Assembly: GCF_003260195.1 (NCBI RefSeq)
Contig: NZ_QEIH01000003.1
Span: 1-64,000 of the forward strand
From: Lutibacter citreus
GTDB taxonomy: Bacteria > Bacteroidota > Bacteroidia > Flavobacteriales > Flavobacteriaceae
Direction: 5' to 3'
DNA length: 64,000 nucleotides
Shown: piece by piece, positions 26,904 to 36,238 of the stretch
How positions within the stretch are numbered: the first letter of the stretch is position 1
Layout of the letters: every line of letters begins with the position of its first letter
Notes under the pieces: generated by a model
What the model was told of the DNA's origin: nothing
The model's input: only the letters and a program-made list of their open reading frames with translations
Databases searched by the model: none
Translations under genes and position numbers: made by a program

Positions 26904-26936
26904 ACTATATGATGAAACTTTTTTTTTAAAAAGAAA

Positions 26937-26962
26937 CCAGAAGATGCGCCAACATCTTCCGG
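26937..26962 (+). promoter_or_regulatory. leader hairpin before SusC1
   Basis: CCAGAAGATG (26937-26946) pairs with CATCTTCCGG (26953-26962) with one mismatch and a CGCCAA loop. The same hairpin precedes SusC2 (32765-32790), where one C to T change is absorbed as a G-U pair. It overlaps the start codon of the short upstream ORF at 26944, so the hairpin would hide that start. Confidence 0.5.
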
Positions 26963-26997
26963 TGGATAGATTGCAAAATTATTGCAAAAAACAATAA
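26944..26997 (+). CDS. conserved 17-codon upstream ORF (leader peptide) of SusC1
   Basis: The leader of susC1 contains ATG to TAA encoding MRQHLPVDRLQNYCKKQ, ending 28 bp before the SusC start. The paralogous leader at 32772-32825 encodes MRQHLSVVSLQNYCKKQ. There are several substitutions but no indel or stop between the two, which is compatible with a translated peptide. A role as a translational attenuator or small regulatory peptide is inference. Confidence 0.4.
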   Translation: MRQHLPVDRLQNYCKKQ

Positions 26998-27025
26998 AAT
27001 TACAAACCAAATAAAAAACCAAATT

Positions 27026-30000
27026 ATGAATAAAATCTTTATTCGCCTTCAAAAAGGGCGAGAAAAGCCGTTAATTAACGTCGTTTTAACTATTATGAGA
27101 GTTTTTATATTTTTTATAATATTCGGATTAGGCTCAGTTTATGCCAATTCCTCATATTCTCAAGTGAAAATTAATATTAATGTTCAAAATGTTAGTATTG
27201 AAGATCTTTTTAAAGAAATTCAGAATAAAAGTGAATATATCTTTTTCTATGAAGATAATGTTATAAATAAAGATATTAGGGTGTCATTAAAATTAAATGA
27301 TGCCATGCTAACTGAAATTTTGAATGCATCTTTTAATAATATTGGATTAGATTATACAATATCAGACAGACAGGTTGTAATTAAAACAAAAAAAACAGTA
27401 GTTAATCTTCAATCAACATCAGTTGTAGAACAACAAAAAATTGCAATTTCAGGTGTTATTAAAGATTTTGGTGGAATTCCATTACCTGGAGCATCAGTAT
27501 TAGAAAAAGGAACTACAAATGGAACACAAACAGATTTTGATGGGAATTTTAATTTTGAGGTTAGTTCTTCAAATGCAACATTAGTAGTATCATATATAGG
27601 GTTTTTAACACAAGAGGTTGCCTTAAATGGAAAAACTAATATTACTATTAAATTAGATGAAGATGCTGCTAAATTAGATGAAATTGTTGTGATAGGTTAT
27701 GGGGCACAGAAAAAGGAAAACTTAACTGGTGCCGTATCAGTAGTTTCCAATGAAACCATTGAAAACCGACCTGTACAGAATGCAACACAAGCTTTACAAG
27801 GGCAAATTCCAGGTTTGGTAATTTCACAATCAAACGGTATTCCGGGTTCTGAAAGTCTTAACATGACAATTCGTGGTCTTAACTCGTTTGGTAGTAATAA
27901 TTCTCCACTTGTTTTAATTGATGGAGTTCAAGGAAATATTGGAGATTTAGATCCAAGTGTAATTAAATCGGTGAACGTTTTAAAAGATGCATCATCTGCA
28001 GCTATCTATGGTTTAAAAGCAGCAAATGGAGTTATTTTAATTCAGACAAAAGCAGGAGGGAAAGAAGGAATGAATATTACATATAATGGTAGTTACCAAA
28101 TGAGTAATCCAACCATGCTTCCTAAAATGATCACCAATTCAGTTGATTTCATGAATTTGTATAATCAATCACTAATTAACTCAGCTGGTTCACCTTCTGG
28201 CGGATATCCACAAAATGTAATAGATGCTTATGGCAATGCGAATAATGATCCTTTATTTCCAAATACTGATTGGACTGATCTTGTTTTGAGAACTGGTGCT
28301 GTAAAGAAAAACACAATAGGAATTAACGGAACATCTGGAAAAACTTCATACAATCTGTCACTTAGTAGTTGGAATCAGGATGGTATGATTGAAAATTCAA
28401 ATTATAATAAATATAACTTCTTCTTAAATTTTAAAACTGAAGTAACTGATAATGTTGAAATTGGTGGAACTTTTACAGGTTTAACATCTGATAGAAAAGG
28501 ACCTAATGATGACTATGGTAGTGCATTGCTTCAAACATGGTGGGTACGCCCAACTTGGGGGCCTTACACTGTTGATGGAACAGGGCATTTTGCAGGGAAA
28601 GCATTTTCAGGATCAGTAAATGATCCGAGTGGACTTATTTTTGATGAAGGATTTACCCGTGAAAATCCAATGGTTAAATTGTATGGTCAAAATGGAACTA
28701 GTGATGAAAAATACAATTTTAATGGTAATATGTTTACCCGTATTAAGCTGCTAGAAGGTCTTGTTTTTAATGCTAAAGGAGCATATAAATTTGATTATTT
28801 AAGGTCAAAAAACCAAATCTTGATGCAAGACGAGTACAACTACAGAACAGGGGAATATAACCGTTCAACTCGTGAAGAATCAAAAATTGAAGTTGGTAAT
28901 GTTTTTTCAAAGGTAACTACCTTCTTTTCAACATTAACTTATGATAAAAATATAGAAGAACATGGCTTTAAGTTAATGGTTGGTTATAGTCAGGAAGCTA
29001 AAAAAAGAGAATGGACCAATTCTACAAGATTTGGCATTACAAGTAGAGCTCTTACTGAATTAGATGGAGCTGGAACTGCAAACCAACTTACATCTGGGTC
29101 AACTACTGAAAGTAGTGTGCGAAGTGGATTCTCTCGTTTTAATTATTCATTTAATGATAAGTACCTTTTTGAGGCAAATGTTCGTACAGATGAAAGTAGT
29201 AGGTTTGCTGATGGTAACCGTGTTGGAGTTTTCCCTTCCTTTTCAGCAGGATGGAGATTAGATCAGGAACCTTTTTTAAAGGATGTTGATTTTGTTAGAC
29301 AATTAAAGTTACGTGCTTCCTGGGGTAAACTAGGGAATGATGGAAGTAATGATTACCCATACCAATCGCGTTATGCATTTGGAGACTATAATGCTGGTAA
29401 CTTTGTAACAACACATACTTCTGGTTCACATGCTTATCCATTTGGTGCAGCTATTTCACCGGGTGTTGTTCTAGAAAATTTCACCAATGCTGATATTACT
29501 TGGGAAACGACTACTATTTCTGATTTAGGGCTTGATTTTACTTCAAAAGATGGTTTATTTTTCGCTAATGTAGATTATTACCAAAAAGTTACTTCTGATA
29601 TTTTACGTCAGTTGCAGGTTTCAATTGAGTCAGGAGCTGGTGGTCCACAAGTGAACCAAGGTGAAATGAAAAATACTGGTTGGGATATTGTAATTGGACA
29701 TCGTAAAAGAATAGAAGATTTTAGCTACAAGGTAAGTACTAATTTCTCGTGGTATAAAAATGAGTTAGTGAAATATGGAGCAACTGAAATTAGTGAAAGA
29801 ACTATTAATGAGGAAGGTTATGCTTTAAATGATTTTTATATGTGGGAATCTGATGGATTATTTAATACAACTGAAGAAATAACTAATGCACCTGAACAAC
29901 CTTTAACTCCATATTTAGGAGGAATCAGATTAAAAGATCAGAATAATGATAATGTAGTTGATCAGAATGATCGTGTACATATTGACGGACAACATCCTGA

Positions 30001-30478
30001 CTTATTGTATGGAGCTAATATTACAGCAAAATATAAAAATATTGAAGTTAGTACATTCTGGCAAGGTGTTGCAGGTCAGAAATCATATCGTTCAGCTCAT
30101 GGTGTTGAACCTTTTAATCAGGATGGGAATGCTTCTAAAGTTTGGTTAACTGATTCTTGGACATCTGAAAATACCAATGCAAAATTGCCAGCAGTTTATA
30201 ATCAGTCATTTAGTGATTATGGTGCAGGGAAATACACTAACTCATTTTGGTTAATGAATACTTCTTATTTTAGGATGAAAAACATAACTGTAAGTTATAC
30301 AATTCCAAGTCAATTTACAGATAGATTGAAACTTAAAAATGCTAAGATTTATTTCTCAGGTGACAATATTTTAACATTCTCTGGAGAAAACTTGTTTGAT
30401 ATTGATCCTGAAATTATTACGTCATATACGTATCCAATTTCTAAGTCATATACTTTTGGTATTAACATTACTTTATAA
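27026..30478 (+). CDS. SusC/RagA-like TonB-dependent transporter with STN domain (SusC1)
   Basis: This 1150-residue outer-membrane transporter has a signal sequence (about 20-45), an STN signalling domain (about 48-120), a carboxypeptidase-like beta-sandwich (about 140-215, LPGASVLEKGTTNGTQTDFDG), a TonB plug (about 230-345) and a 22-strand barrel to the end. It should take up an oligosaccharide or peptide with SusD1 and report binding to FecR through the STN. The first 120 residues are about 94 percent identical to those of SusC2, while the barrels differ strongly. No CAZyme lies nearby, so the ligand cannot be guessed. Confidence 0.95.
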   Translation: MNKIFIRLQKGREKPLINVVLTIMRVFIFFIIFGLGSVYANSSYSQVKININVQNVSIEDLFKEIQNKSEYIFFYEDNVINKDIRVSLKLNDAMLTEILNASFNNIGLDYTISDRQVVIKTKKTVVNLQSTSVVEQQKIAISGVIKDFGGIPLPGASVLEKGTTNGTQTDFDGNFNFEVSSSNATLVVSYIGFLTQEVALNGKTNITIKLDEDAAKLDEIVVIGYGAQKKENLTGAVSVVSNETIENRPVQNATQALQGQIPGLVISQSNGIPGSESLNMTIRGLNSFGSNNSPLVLIDGVQGNIGDLDPSVIKSVNVLKDASSAAIYGLKAANGVILIQTKAGGKEGMNITYNGSYQMSNPTMLPKMITNSVDFMNLYNQSLINSAGSPSGGYPQNVIDAYGNANNDPLFPNTDWTDLVLRTGAVKKNTIGINGTSGKTSYNLSLSSWNQDGMIENSNYNKYNFFLNFKTEVTDNVEIGGTFTGLTSDRKGPNDDYGSALLQTWWVRPTWGPYTVDGTGHFAGKAFSGSVNDPSGLIFDEGFTRENPMVKLYGQNGTSDEKYNFNGNMFTRIKLLEGLVFNAKGAYKFDYLRSKNQILMQDEYNYRTGEYNRSTREESKIEVGNVFSKVTTFFSTLTYDKNIEEHGFKLMVGYSQEAKKREWTNSTRFGITSRALTELDGAGTANQLTSGSTTESSVRSGFSRFNYSFNDKYLFEANVRTDESSRFADGNRVGVFPSFSAGWRLDQEPFLKDVDFVRQLKLRASWGKLGNDGSNDYPYQSRYAFGDYNAGNFVTTHTSGSHAYPFGAAISPGVVLENFTNADITWETTTISDLGLDFTSKDGLFFANVDYYQKVTSDILRQLQVSIESGAGGPQVNQGEMKNTGWDIVIGHRKRIEDFSYKVSTNFSWYKNELVKYGATEISERTINEEGYALNDFYMWESDGLFNTTEEITNAPEQPLTPYLGGIRLKDQNNDNVVDQNDRVHIDGQHPDLLYGANITAKYKNIEVSTFWQGVAGQKSYRSAHGVEPFNQDGNASKVWLTDSWTSENTNAKLPAVYNQSFSDYGAGKYTNSFWLMNTSYFRMKNITVSYTIPSQFTDRLKLKNAKIYFSGDNILTFSGENLFDIDPEIITSYTYPISKSYTFGINITL

Positions 30479-30498
30479 TCCATTTAAATTTTAAAAAA

Positions 30499-32037
30499 AT
30501 GAATACAAAATATATTTATAAAGTCCTATTCTTTACTTTTTTAATAGCATTAACAGGCTGCAGTGAAGAATTTTTAGATAAACAACCCGGAGATGCCATA
30601 TCTAGTGAAACTTTCTGGAAAACTGAAGGTGATGCGCAAATGGCTCTTACTGGAGTATATAGTAATTTACAAACAAATTTTTATTCTACACTAACACTTA
30701 GTAAATGGAACAAAGGACCAAGTATACAACAAGGTTGGGAAGAATTAACAGACAATGCATATGGTGCTCGTGATAATGGTTATCGTGATATTTTAACGGG
30801 TGTTTGTAATCCTAATGGGCAAGATCAACGCGCCATAAAAGGATTGTATGCAGTTAGTTATGTTGGAATAAATGGTTGTAATGAATTTTTGGATAAGGTT
30901 GGTAATGTAACTGTTAGTGAGAGTTTATTAAACCAATGGAAAGGTGAGGCACTCTTTATACGTTCTTACTTTTACTATTATCTTGCAGCTACTTACGGAG
31001 ATGTTCCATTACGTTTAGAAGCAAGTACTGTAGAGAACCAGTATACAGCTAAAAGCACTCAAAGTGAGGTTTTTGCTCAAATTTTAAAAGATTTGGATGT
31101 TGCTATAGACTATCTTCCTTCAGCAGGATATGATGGACATGTTAAAAAAGAAGCAGCTCTTGCTTTAAAAGCTAAGGTTTTACTTTACACTAAAGATTAC
31201 ACTAATGCAGCCATTGCAGCAAAAGCTGTAATAGATGGAGGTAATTATAGCTTATCAGCTAAATATGACGATTTATTTTTAGATGAAGGTCAAAATAATA
31301 ATCCAGAAATCATATTTTCAATAAAAATGGAAGGAACTCCAGGAGAAAGTGCATTATGGTCATCTCAGATAATGATTGGGTTTTGGGGTAACATGCATCC
31401 AACTATTGATTTAGTAAATGCTTTTGAATGTACTGATGGACTTCCTATCACATCATCAACCCTATATGATGCTGCTCATCCAATGGAAAATAGAGATCCA
31501 CGTTTAAGTGCAACCGTATATGAGGGTAGTTGGAATCCATTAGTTGAAGTAAAATCAAAGACCGGTTATACTTTTGTTAAAGGTATAAGTCCAAGTGTTA
31601 TAAGTACATTAACGCAACCGTTAAATGACGGAACTGACTTTGTTCATCTTAGATATGCAGATGTTTTGTTAATGTATGCAGAAGCTAAAATTGAGGCCAA
31701 CCAAATTGATCAGACTGTTTTAGATGCAATGAACAAGGTAAGAGCAAGAGCTTATGGTGTAGATTATTCCGATGTAGCAAATTATCCTGCAGTAACATCT
31801 ATGGATGTGACAACCTTGCGAGCAAAAGTACGTAATGAGCGCCGAGTAGAATTTACTTTGGAAAACTCTCGTTATTTTGATTTAAAACGCTGGGAAACCG
31901 CTGAAGATGTATTAAATGGTTTTACTGGTGATCCAGTTTCTCAACGTGTATTTCTTCCAGAACATTATAAATGGCCACTACCACAAGATGCTTTAGATAA
32001 AAATCCGGAATTGGTTCAAAACCCAGATTATAAATAA
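30499..32037 (+). CDS. SusD/RagB-like surface lipoprotein (SusD1)
   Basis: The 512-residue protein has a lipoprotein signal (ALTGC) followed by SEEFLDKQPGDAISSETFW, the usual start of SusD proteins. The N-terminal SusD-like region with TPR helices and the C-terminal RagB/SusD region ending in NERRVEFTLENSRYFDLKRW and LPQDALDKNPELVQNPDY are complete. It forms the lid of the SusC1 channel and binds the ligand. It starts 20 bp after susC1, and a terminator follows. Confidence 0.95.
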   Translation: MNTKYIYKVLFFTFLIALTGCSEEFLDKQPGDAISSETFWKTEGDAQMALTGVYSNLQTNFYSTLTLSKWNKGPSIQQGWEELTDNAYGARDNGYRDILTGVCNPNGQDQRAIKGLYAVSYVGINGCNEFLDKVGNVTVSESLLNQWKGEALFIRSYFYYYLAATYGDVPLRLEASTVENQYTAKSTQSEVFAQILKDLDVAIDYLPSAGYDGHVKKEAALALKAKVLLYTKDYTNAAIAAKAVIDGGNYSLSAKYDDLFLDEGQNNNPEIIFSIKMEGTPGESALWSSQIMIGFWGNMHPTIDLVNAFECTDGLPITSSTLYDAAHPMENRDPRLSATVYEGSWNPLVEVKSKTGYTFVKGISPSVISTLTQPLNDGTDFVHLRYADVLLMYAEAKIEANQIDQTVLDAMNKVRARAYGVDYSDVANYPAVTSMDVTTLRAKVRNERRVEFTLENSRYFDLKRWETAEDVLNGFTGDPVSQRVFLPEHYKWPLPQDALDKNPELVQNPDYK

Positions 32038-32071
32038 TTAGCATATTAAAATTTTAAGTTTGGTTAGTTTT

Positions 32072-32106
32072 TAAAACCCATCTAATAATAATTAGGTGGG
32101 TTTTTT
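32072..32106 (+). terminator. terminator after SusD1
   Basis: AAACCCATCTAAT pairs with ATTAGGTGGGTTT (one wobble) around an AATA loop, followed by a run of T. A closely related terminator follows SusD2 at 37762. Both are preceded by the same GTTTGGTTAGTTTTTAAAAC, evidence that the duplication includes the gene end. Confidence 0.85.
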
Positions 32107-32183
32107 GTTGTCTTAATTTTAAACATAAATTCAATCAATAAAAATATAAGTCTTCTAAAAAGTTAGTAAAACCATAAGTAATA

Positions 32184-32350
32184 TAACAAGAAGGATTAAA
32201 ACTAAGATTTAAAGAAGAAAGATCTTATTACTATATTTCTTTGGTATAAAAAGTTTCAGTTTCTTCAGCAAGAACTGGTTTAACAGAATCTAAAAGATAC
32301 TTGGTAAATGCCCAATTTTATTGGTTTTTTCCTTCAAATAATATTTTATT
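32184..32350 (+). pseudogene. decayed 3' end of a second ECF sigma gene
   Basis: AACAAGAAGGATTAAAACTA and the following bases match 25546-25690, the region-4 coding end of the intact sigma gene. Stop codons and indels interrupt the frame (for example the ATTTAAAGAAG and TGGTATAAAAAG stretches). The match continues into the intergenic ATTGTCTATATATTAATTAA at 32370, which also follows the intact sigma gene (25721). The first two thirds of the gene are deleted. Confidence 0.8.
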
Positions 32351-32426
32351 CAAAAAAAAAGTAAAAAAAATTGTCTATATATTAATTAATTGGTGCTTTC
32401 TATAATAAGAAGCATAATTTTTTGTG

Positions 32427-32735
32427 TAAATAAAAAATAAATCAAGATTTAAATAAAAAGTCTGATAATGGTTCTAACACTTAATTGGAAAGAAAAGCTA
32501 TTAAAATTAGAAAAGAATAAGCTTAGTAATATTGTAAGAAGACTTTCTTGATATTGCAATTTTCCAATTTGTATTGAAAAAGAACAACTTAAATGTCAAA
32601 TGTTTTCGGTGTCTTTGAACTTGAAAGATAATATCGAAAAAGTGAATGAAAAACAATATAGAAGTTGGAACTATAACAAAATTGTATTATAAAATTGCGA
32701 ACGATAACTTAATTTTAATTAACAAAAAAACGAAA
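32427..32735 (+). pseudogene. decayed second FecR gene (5' end joined to 3' end)
   Basis: GTGTAAATAAAAAATAAATC corresponds to the start of the intact fecR (25802-25821) with the ATG changed to ATA. After about 60 bases the copy jumps to sequence matching 26680-26895, including AATAAGCTTAGTAATATTGT and GATAACTTAATTTTAATTAA. The middle, about 800 bp, is missing and the rest carries stops and shifts. It cannot make a functional anti-sigma. Confidence 0.8.
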
Positions 32736-32764
32736 TATGAGGACAAAATATCTTTAAAAAGAAA

Positions 32765-32790
32765 CCAGAAGATGCGCCAACATCTTTCGG
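32765..32790 (+). promoter_or_regulatory. leader hairpin before SusC2
   Basis: This is the paralogue of the hairpin at 26937-26962: CCAGAAGATG, CGCCAA loop, CATCTTTCGG. The single difference in the stem keeps pairing as G-U. Confidence 0.5.
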
Positions 32791-32825
32791 TGGTTAGCTT
32801 ACAAAATTATTGCAAAAAACAATAA
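32772..32825 (+). CDS. conserved 17-codon upstream ORF (leader peptide) of SusC2
   Basis: ATG to TAA encodes MRQHLSVVSLQNYCKKQ, 28 bp before the SusC2 start. Compared with the SusC1 leader ORF it keeps length, start, stop and the ends MRQHL and LQNYCKKQ, with changes only in the middle. The decayed sigma and FecR copies just upstream did not keep their frames, which makes the preserved frame here stand out. Confidence 0.4.
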   Translation: MRQHLSVVSLQNYCKKQ

Positions 32826-32853
32826 AATTTCAAACCAAATAAAAAATCAAATT

Positions 32854-35800
32854 ATGAATAAAATCTTTATTCGCCTTCAAAAAGGGCGTGAAAAGGCGTT
32901 AATTAACGTTGTTTTAACTATTATGAGAGTTTTTATATTTTTTATAATATTCGGATTAGGCTCAGTTTATGCCAATTCCTCATATTCTCAAGTGAAAATT
33001 AATATTAATGTTCAAAATGTTAGTATTGAAGAGCTTTTTAAAGAAATTCAGAATAAAAGTGAATATATCTTTTTCTATGAAGACAATGTTATAGATAAAG
33101 ATGTTAGGGTATCAATAAAATTAAATGATGCCATGCTATCTGAAATTTTGAATGCGTCTTTTAATAATATTGGATTAGATTATACAATATCAGACAGACA
33201 GGTTGTAGTTAAAACAAAGAAAACGGTTGCCATTCTTCAACCGGCTTCAGTTGCAGAACAACAAAAATTTTCGATTTCAGGTGTTATAAATGATAATAAT
33301 GGATTTCCATTACCTGGAGCTTCTGTATTGGAAAAAGGAACTACAAATGGAACACAAACGGATTTTAATGGGAATTTTAAATTTGAAGTTAGTTCTTCAA
33401 AGGCAACTTTAGAAATATCATATATGGGATTTAAAACTAAAGATATTCCTTTAAATGGTAAATCTACTATAACTATTAATTTAGAGGAAGATGCTGCTAG
33501 TTTAGATGAGGTAGTTGTAATTGGTTATGGAACCGTTAAAAAATCAGATCTAACGGGGTCTGTTTCATCTGTAGATACAAAAGGATTAACTAAAACTCAG
33601 AATACCTCAATAGCGCAAGCAATACAAGGTAGAGCTGCGGGTGTTGTTGTAACAAAATCTTCAGGAAGACCAGGAGCAACACCAACTGTTAGAATTAGAG
33701 GAACAGGAACGGTTAATAATGCGGATCCGCTATATATTGTTGATGGAATTCCCATAAATGATATTTCTAGTATTAATATGGAAGATGCTAAATCTATTGA
33801 AGTATTAAAGGATGCTTCTGCAACAGCAATTTATGGTTCGAGAGCTGCAAATGGTGTTGTGTTAATTACAACTAAAACAGGTAATAAAGGAGAGACTGTT
33901 ATTTCGTATAAAACATTTATAGGCTCACAAAGTAGAGTAGACAACTTAAATGTCTTAAATGCGGAACAGTGGGCAACTTTACATAATGAGGCAAATATGA
34001 ATGATGGAACTCCAGGCGATCCTTACCTTAGTAATCCTTCTGATTTACAATCTTATAATTGGAAAGATTTGATTTATCAAAGTGCCATTATGCAAAATCA
34101 CCAACTATCTATTTCTGGTGGGTCAGATTTGTCTACGTTCTATATCTCTGCTGGTTTTGTTAAGCAAGATGGGATAATAAAGAGTTCTTCATACGAACGA
34201 ACTAACTTTAGAGTGAATAACACATACCAAATAAAACCTAAAATTAAAGTAGGACATAATATACAATATGCCAAATCTAAAGATAACAGCTTACCTGAGT
34301 ATGGAAACTCAGAATCAAGAACATCTTTTATAGGATATGTAGCGGATCCAGTTTCTCCTATATACAATAGTGATGGATCATTTAGTCCTTCAAAATATAA
34401 CTCTTTTATAGGTAATCCTTTAGGTGTTGTAAAGTACCGAACTCAAGAAACTATTAAAGAGAGTTTTTTAGCAAACTTATTTTTAGAGGCAGACCTTATG
34501 AAAGGGTTAAAATTTAGATCTAGTTATGGTTTAGAAATAAATAATTCAAAATCGGATAACTTTACTCCAATACATAATGTGTCTCCTGCTTTTAGTTCAG
34601 ATGTTACTACTTATTCTTTAGGAAGAAGTGAAAATAGGGTAATGATTTTATCAAATACTTTAAATTACAATACAATTATTGCTGAAAAACATAGTGTAAA
34701 TGCTATGCTAGGACAAGAAATACAGGATTTAAATTCAAATAATGTAAGTGCTAGTAGAAATGAAATTCCTGAAAGCGTAGAAAGTCCTACTTTAGGCGCT
34801 GGAGCAATATATACAGCTTCAAACGATGGAACTATTTCAAACTCAAAGTTATCTTCATTTTTTGGGCGTTTAAATTACAATTTTGATGAAAGGTATTTGA
34901 TTACTGGTACTTATAGAGTAGATGGTTCATCTCGTTTTGGGGATAATAATAGATGGGCAAAGTTTCCTTCGCTAGCATTAGGTTGGAATATTCATAATGA
35001 AAGTTTTTATAATTTAAAAGAGATTAATCAAGTGAAATTTCGTTTAGGTTGGGGAGAAACTGGTAATCAGAATATACCAGGTACTGCAACATATAACATA
35101 TTAAATATTGGAACTAATGCTGTATTTGCAAACGATGAAACTTCATTAGGAGTTGCTCCTTTACGATTTGGTAACCCAGATTTAAAGTGGGAAACGACTA
35201 TAACAAAAAATATAGGTGCCGACTTTGCTTTATTAAGTAATGCTTTAACATTTTCTGTTGATTATTTTATAAAGAGCACTAAAGATATGCTTCTAGAAAC
35301 TCCTGTAGCTACAAGTTCAGGTTACGAACAGAATCCATATACTAATGTAGGAGACATTGAAAACAAAGGATTTGAGCTAACAGCAAATTATAAGAAACAA
35401 ATTAAGGACTTCTATTTTAATATTGGAGGAAATATAGCTACTCTAAAAAATAAAGTAATTAAATTGGCTTCAGGAGATGGTGTTATTCAAGCCGGTCAGG
35501 CTTCTGGTGGATTATCAAATATGAGCCGCACACAAGCAGGACATCCTTTAGCTTCTTTTTATGGGTATGAAATGATTGGAATTTTTCAGAATCAAGAAGA
35601 AATTGATAACTACCCACATATTGCAGGTACTAAACCTGGAGATGTAAAGTATAAAGACATCAATGGGGCAGAAGGAGATCCTGATGGTATAATTGATAAT
35701 AAAGATATGACTTACATAGGTTCTCCATTTCCGGATTTTACCTACGGTCTTAATATTGATATGAAATATAAGCAATTTGATTTTACAGCTTTTTTCCAAG

Positions 35801-36228
35801 GCAGCCAAGGGAATGATATTTTTGATGCAACAGATGCAAATTTAATGACGAGTACAATTACTAATTTTCGTGACAAGATGCTAAATAGATGGACTGGAGA
35901 TGGAACTTCTAATAGTATACCACGTGTTACACATAAAAATCAGACAATTAATAGTCTTCAATCAAGCAGATATATAAAAGATGGTTCTTATTTGAGGTTG
36001 AAGAATGTTCAGTTAGGTTATACTTTTCCAGAAGGGATTGTTAAGAATGTTAATGATATTCATATTTATATAGCTGCTCAAAATTTATTCACAATTACGA
36101 ATTACGATGGATTAGATCCTGAACTTGGGATTGATGCAAGTAGAAACCAATTATTAGCTATAGGTATTGATGAAGGAAGATATCCGTCTGTGAGAACTTT
36201 CTCTCTAGGGTTAAATATTAATTTTTAA
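32854..36228 (+). CDS. SusC/RagA-like TonB-dependent transporter with STN domain (SusC2)
   Basis: The 1124-residue paralogue of SusC1 has the same domain order: signal, STN (about 48-120), carboxypeptidase-like sandwich (about 140-215), plug with DEVVVIGYGTVKK, and barrel. DNA and protein are nearly identical to SusC1 through about residue 120, moderately similar to about 235, then diverge to the level of different ligand families. Its own sigma/FecR genes upstream are dead, so its STN probably talks to the intact FecR at 25815. It forms a pair with SusD2, which starts 10 bp downstream. Confidence 0.95.
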   Translation: MNKIFIRLQKGREKALINVVLTIMRVFIFFIIFGLGSVYANSSYSQVKININVQNVSIEELFKEIQNKSEYIFFYEDNVIDKDVRVSIKLNDAMLSEILNASFNNIGLDYTISDRQVVVKTKKTVAILQPASVAEQQKFSISGVINDNNGFPLPGASVLEKGTTNGTQTDFNGNFKFEVSSSKATLEISYMGFKTKDIPLNGKSTITINLEEDAASLDEVVVIGYGTVKKSDLTGSVSSVDTKGLTKTQNTSIAQAIQGRAAGVVVTKSSGRPGATPTVRIRGTGTVNNADPLYIVDGIPINDISSINMEDAKSIEVLKDASATAIYGSRAANGVVLITTKTGNKGETVISYKTFIGSQSRVDNLNVLNAEQWATLHNEANMNDGTPGDPYLSNPSDLQSYNWKDLIYQSAIMQNHQLSISGGSDLSTFYISAGFVKQDGIIKSSSYERTNFRVNNTYQIKPKIKVGHNIQYAKSKDNSLPEYGNSESRTSFIGYVADPVSPIYNSDGSFSPSKYNSFIGNPLGVVKYRTQETIKESFLANLFLEADLMKGLKFRSSYGLEINNSKSDNFTPIHNVSPAFSSDVTTYSLGRSENRVMILSNTLNYNTIIAEKHSVNAMLGQEIQDLNSNNVSASRNEIPESVESPTLGAGAIYTASNDGTISNSKLSSFFGRLNYNFDERYLITGTYRVDGSSRFGDNNRWAKFPSLALGWNIHNESFYNLKEINQVKFRLGWGETGNQNIPGTATYNILNIGTNAVFANDETSLGVAPLRFGNPDLKWETTITKNIGADFALLSNALTFSVDYFIKSTKDMLLETPVATSSGYEQNPYTNVGDIENKGFELTANYKKQIKDFYFNIGGNIATLKNKVIKLASGDGVIQAGQASGGLSNMSRTQAGHPLASFYGYEMIGIFQNQEEIDNYPHIAGTKPGDVKYKDINGAEGDPDGIIDNKDMTYIGSPFPDFTYGLNIDMKYKQFDFTAFFQGSQGNDIFDATDANLMTSTITNFRDKMLNRWTGDGTSNSIPRVTHKNQTINSLQSSRYIKDGSYLRLKNVQLGYTFPEGIVKNVNDIHIYIAAQNLFTITNYDGLDPELGIDASRNQLLAIGIDEGRYPSVRTFSLGLNINF

Positions 36229-36238
36229 ATTAAAAACA

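Noticed and set aside
26937-33215. The near-identical leaders and SusC starts as an assembly artefact
   Set aside because: The copies differ at many scattered sites, the barrels are different and decayed regulators lie between, so this is true biological duplication.
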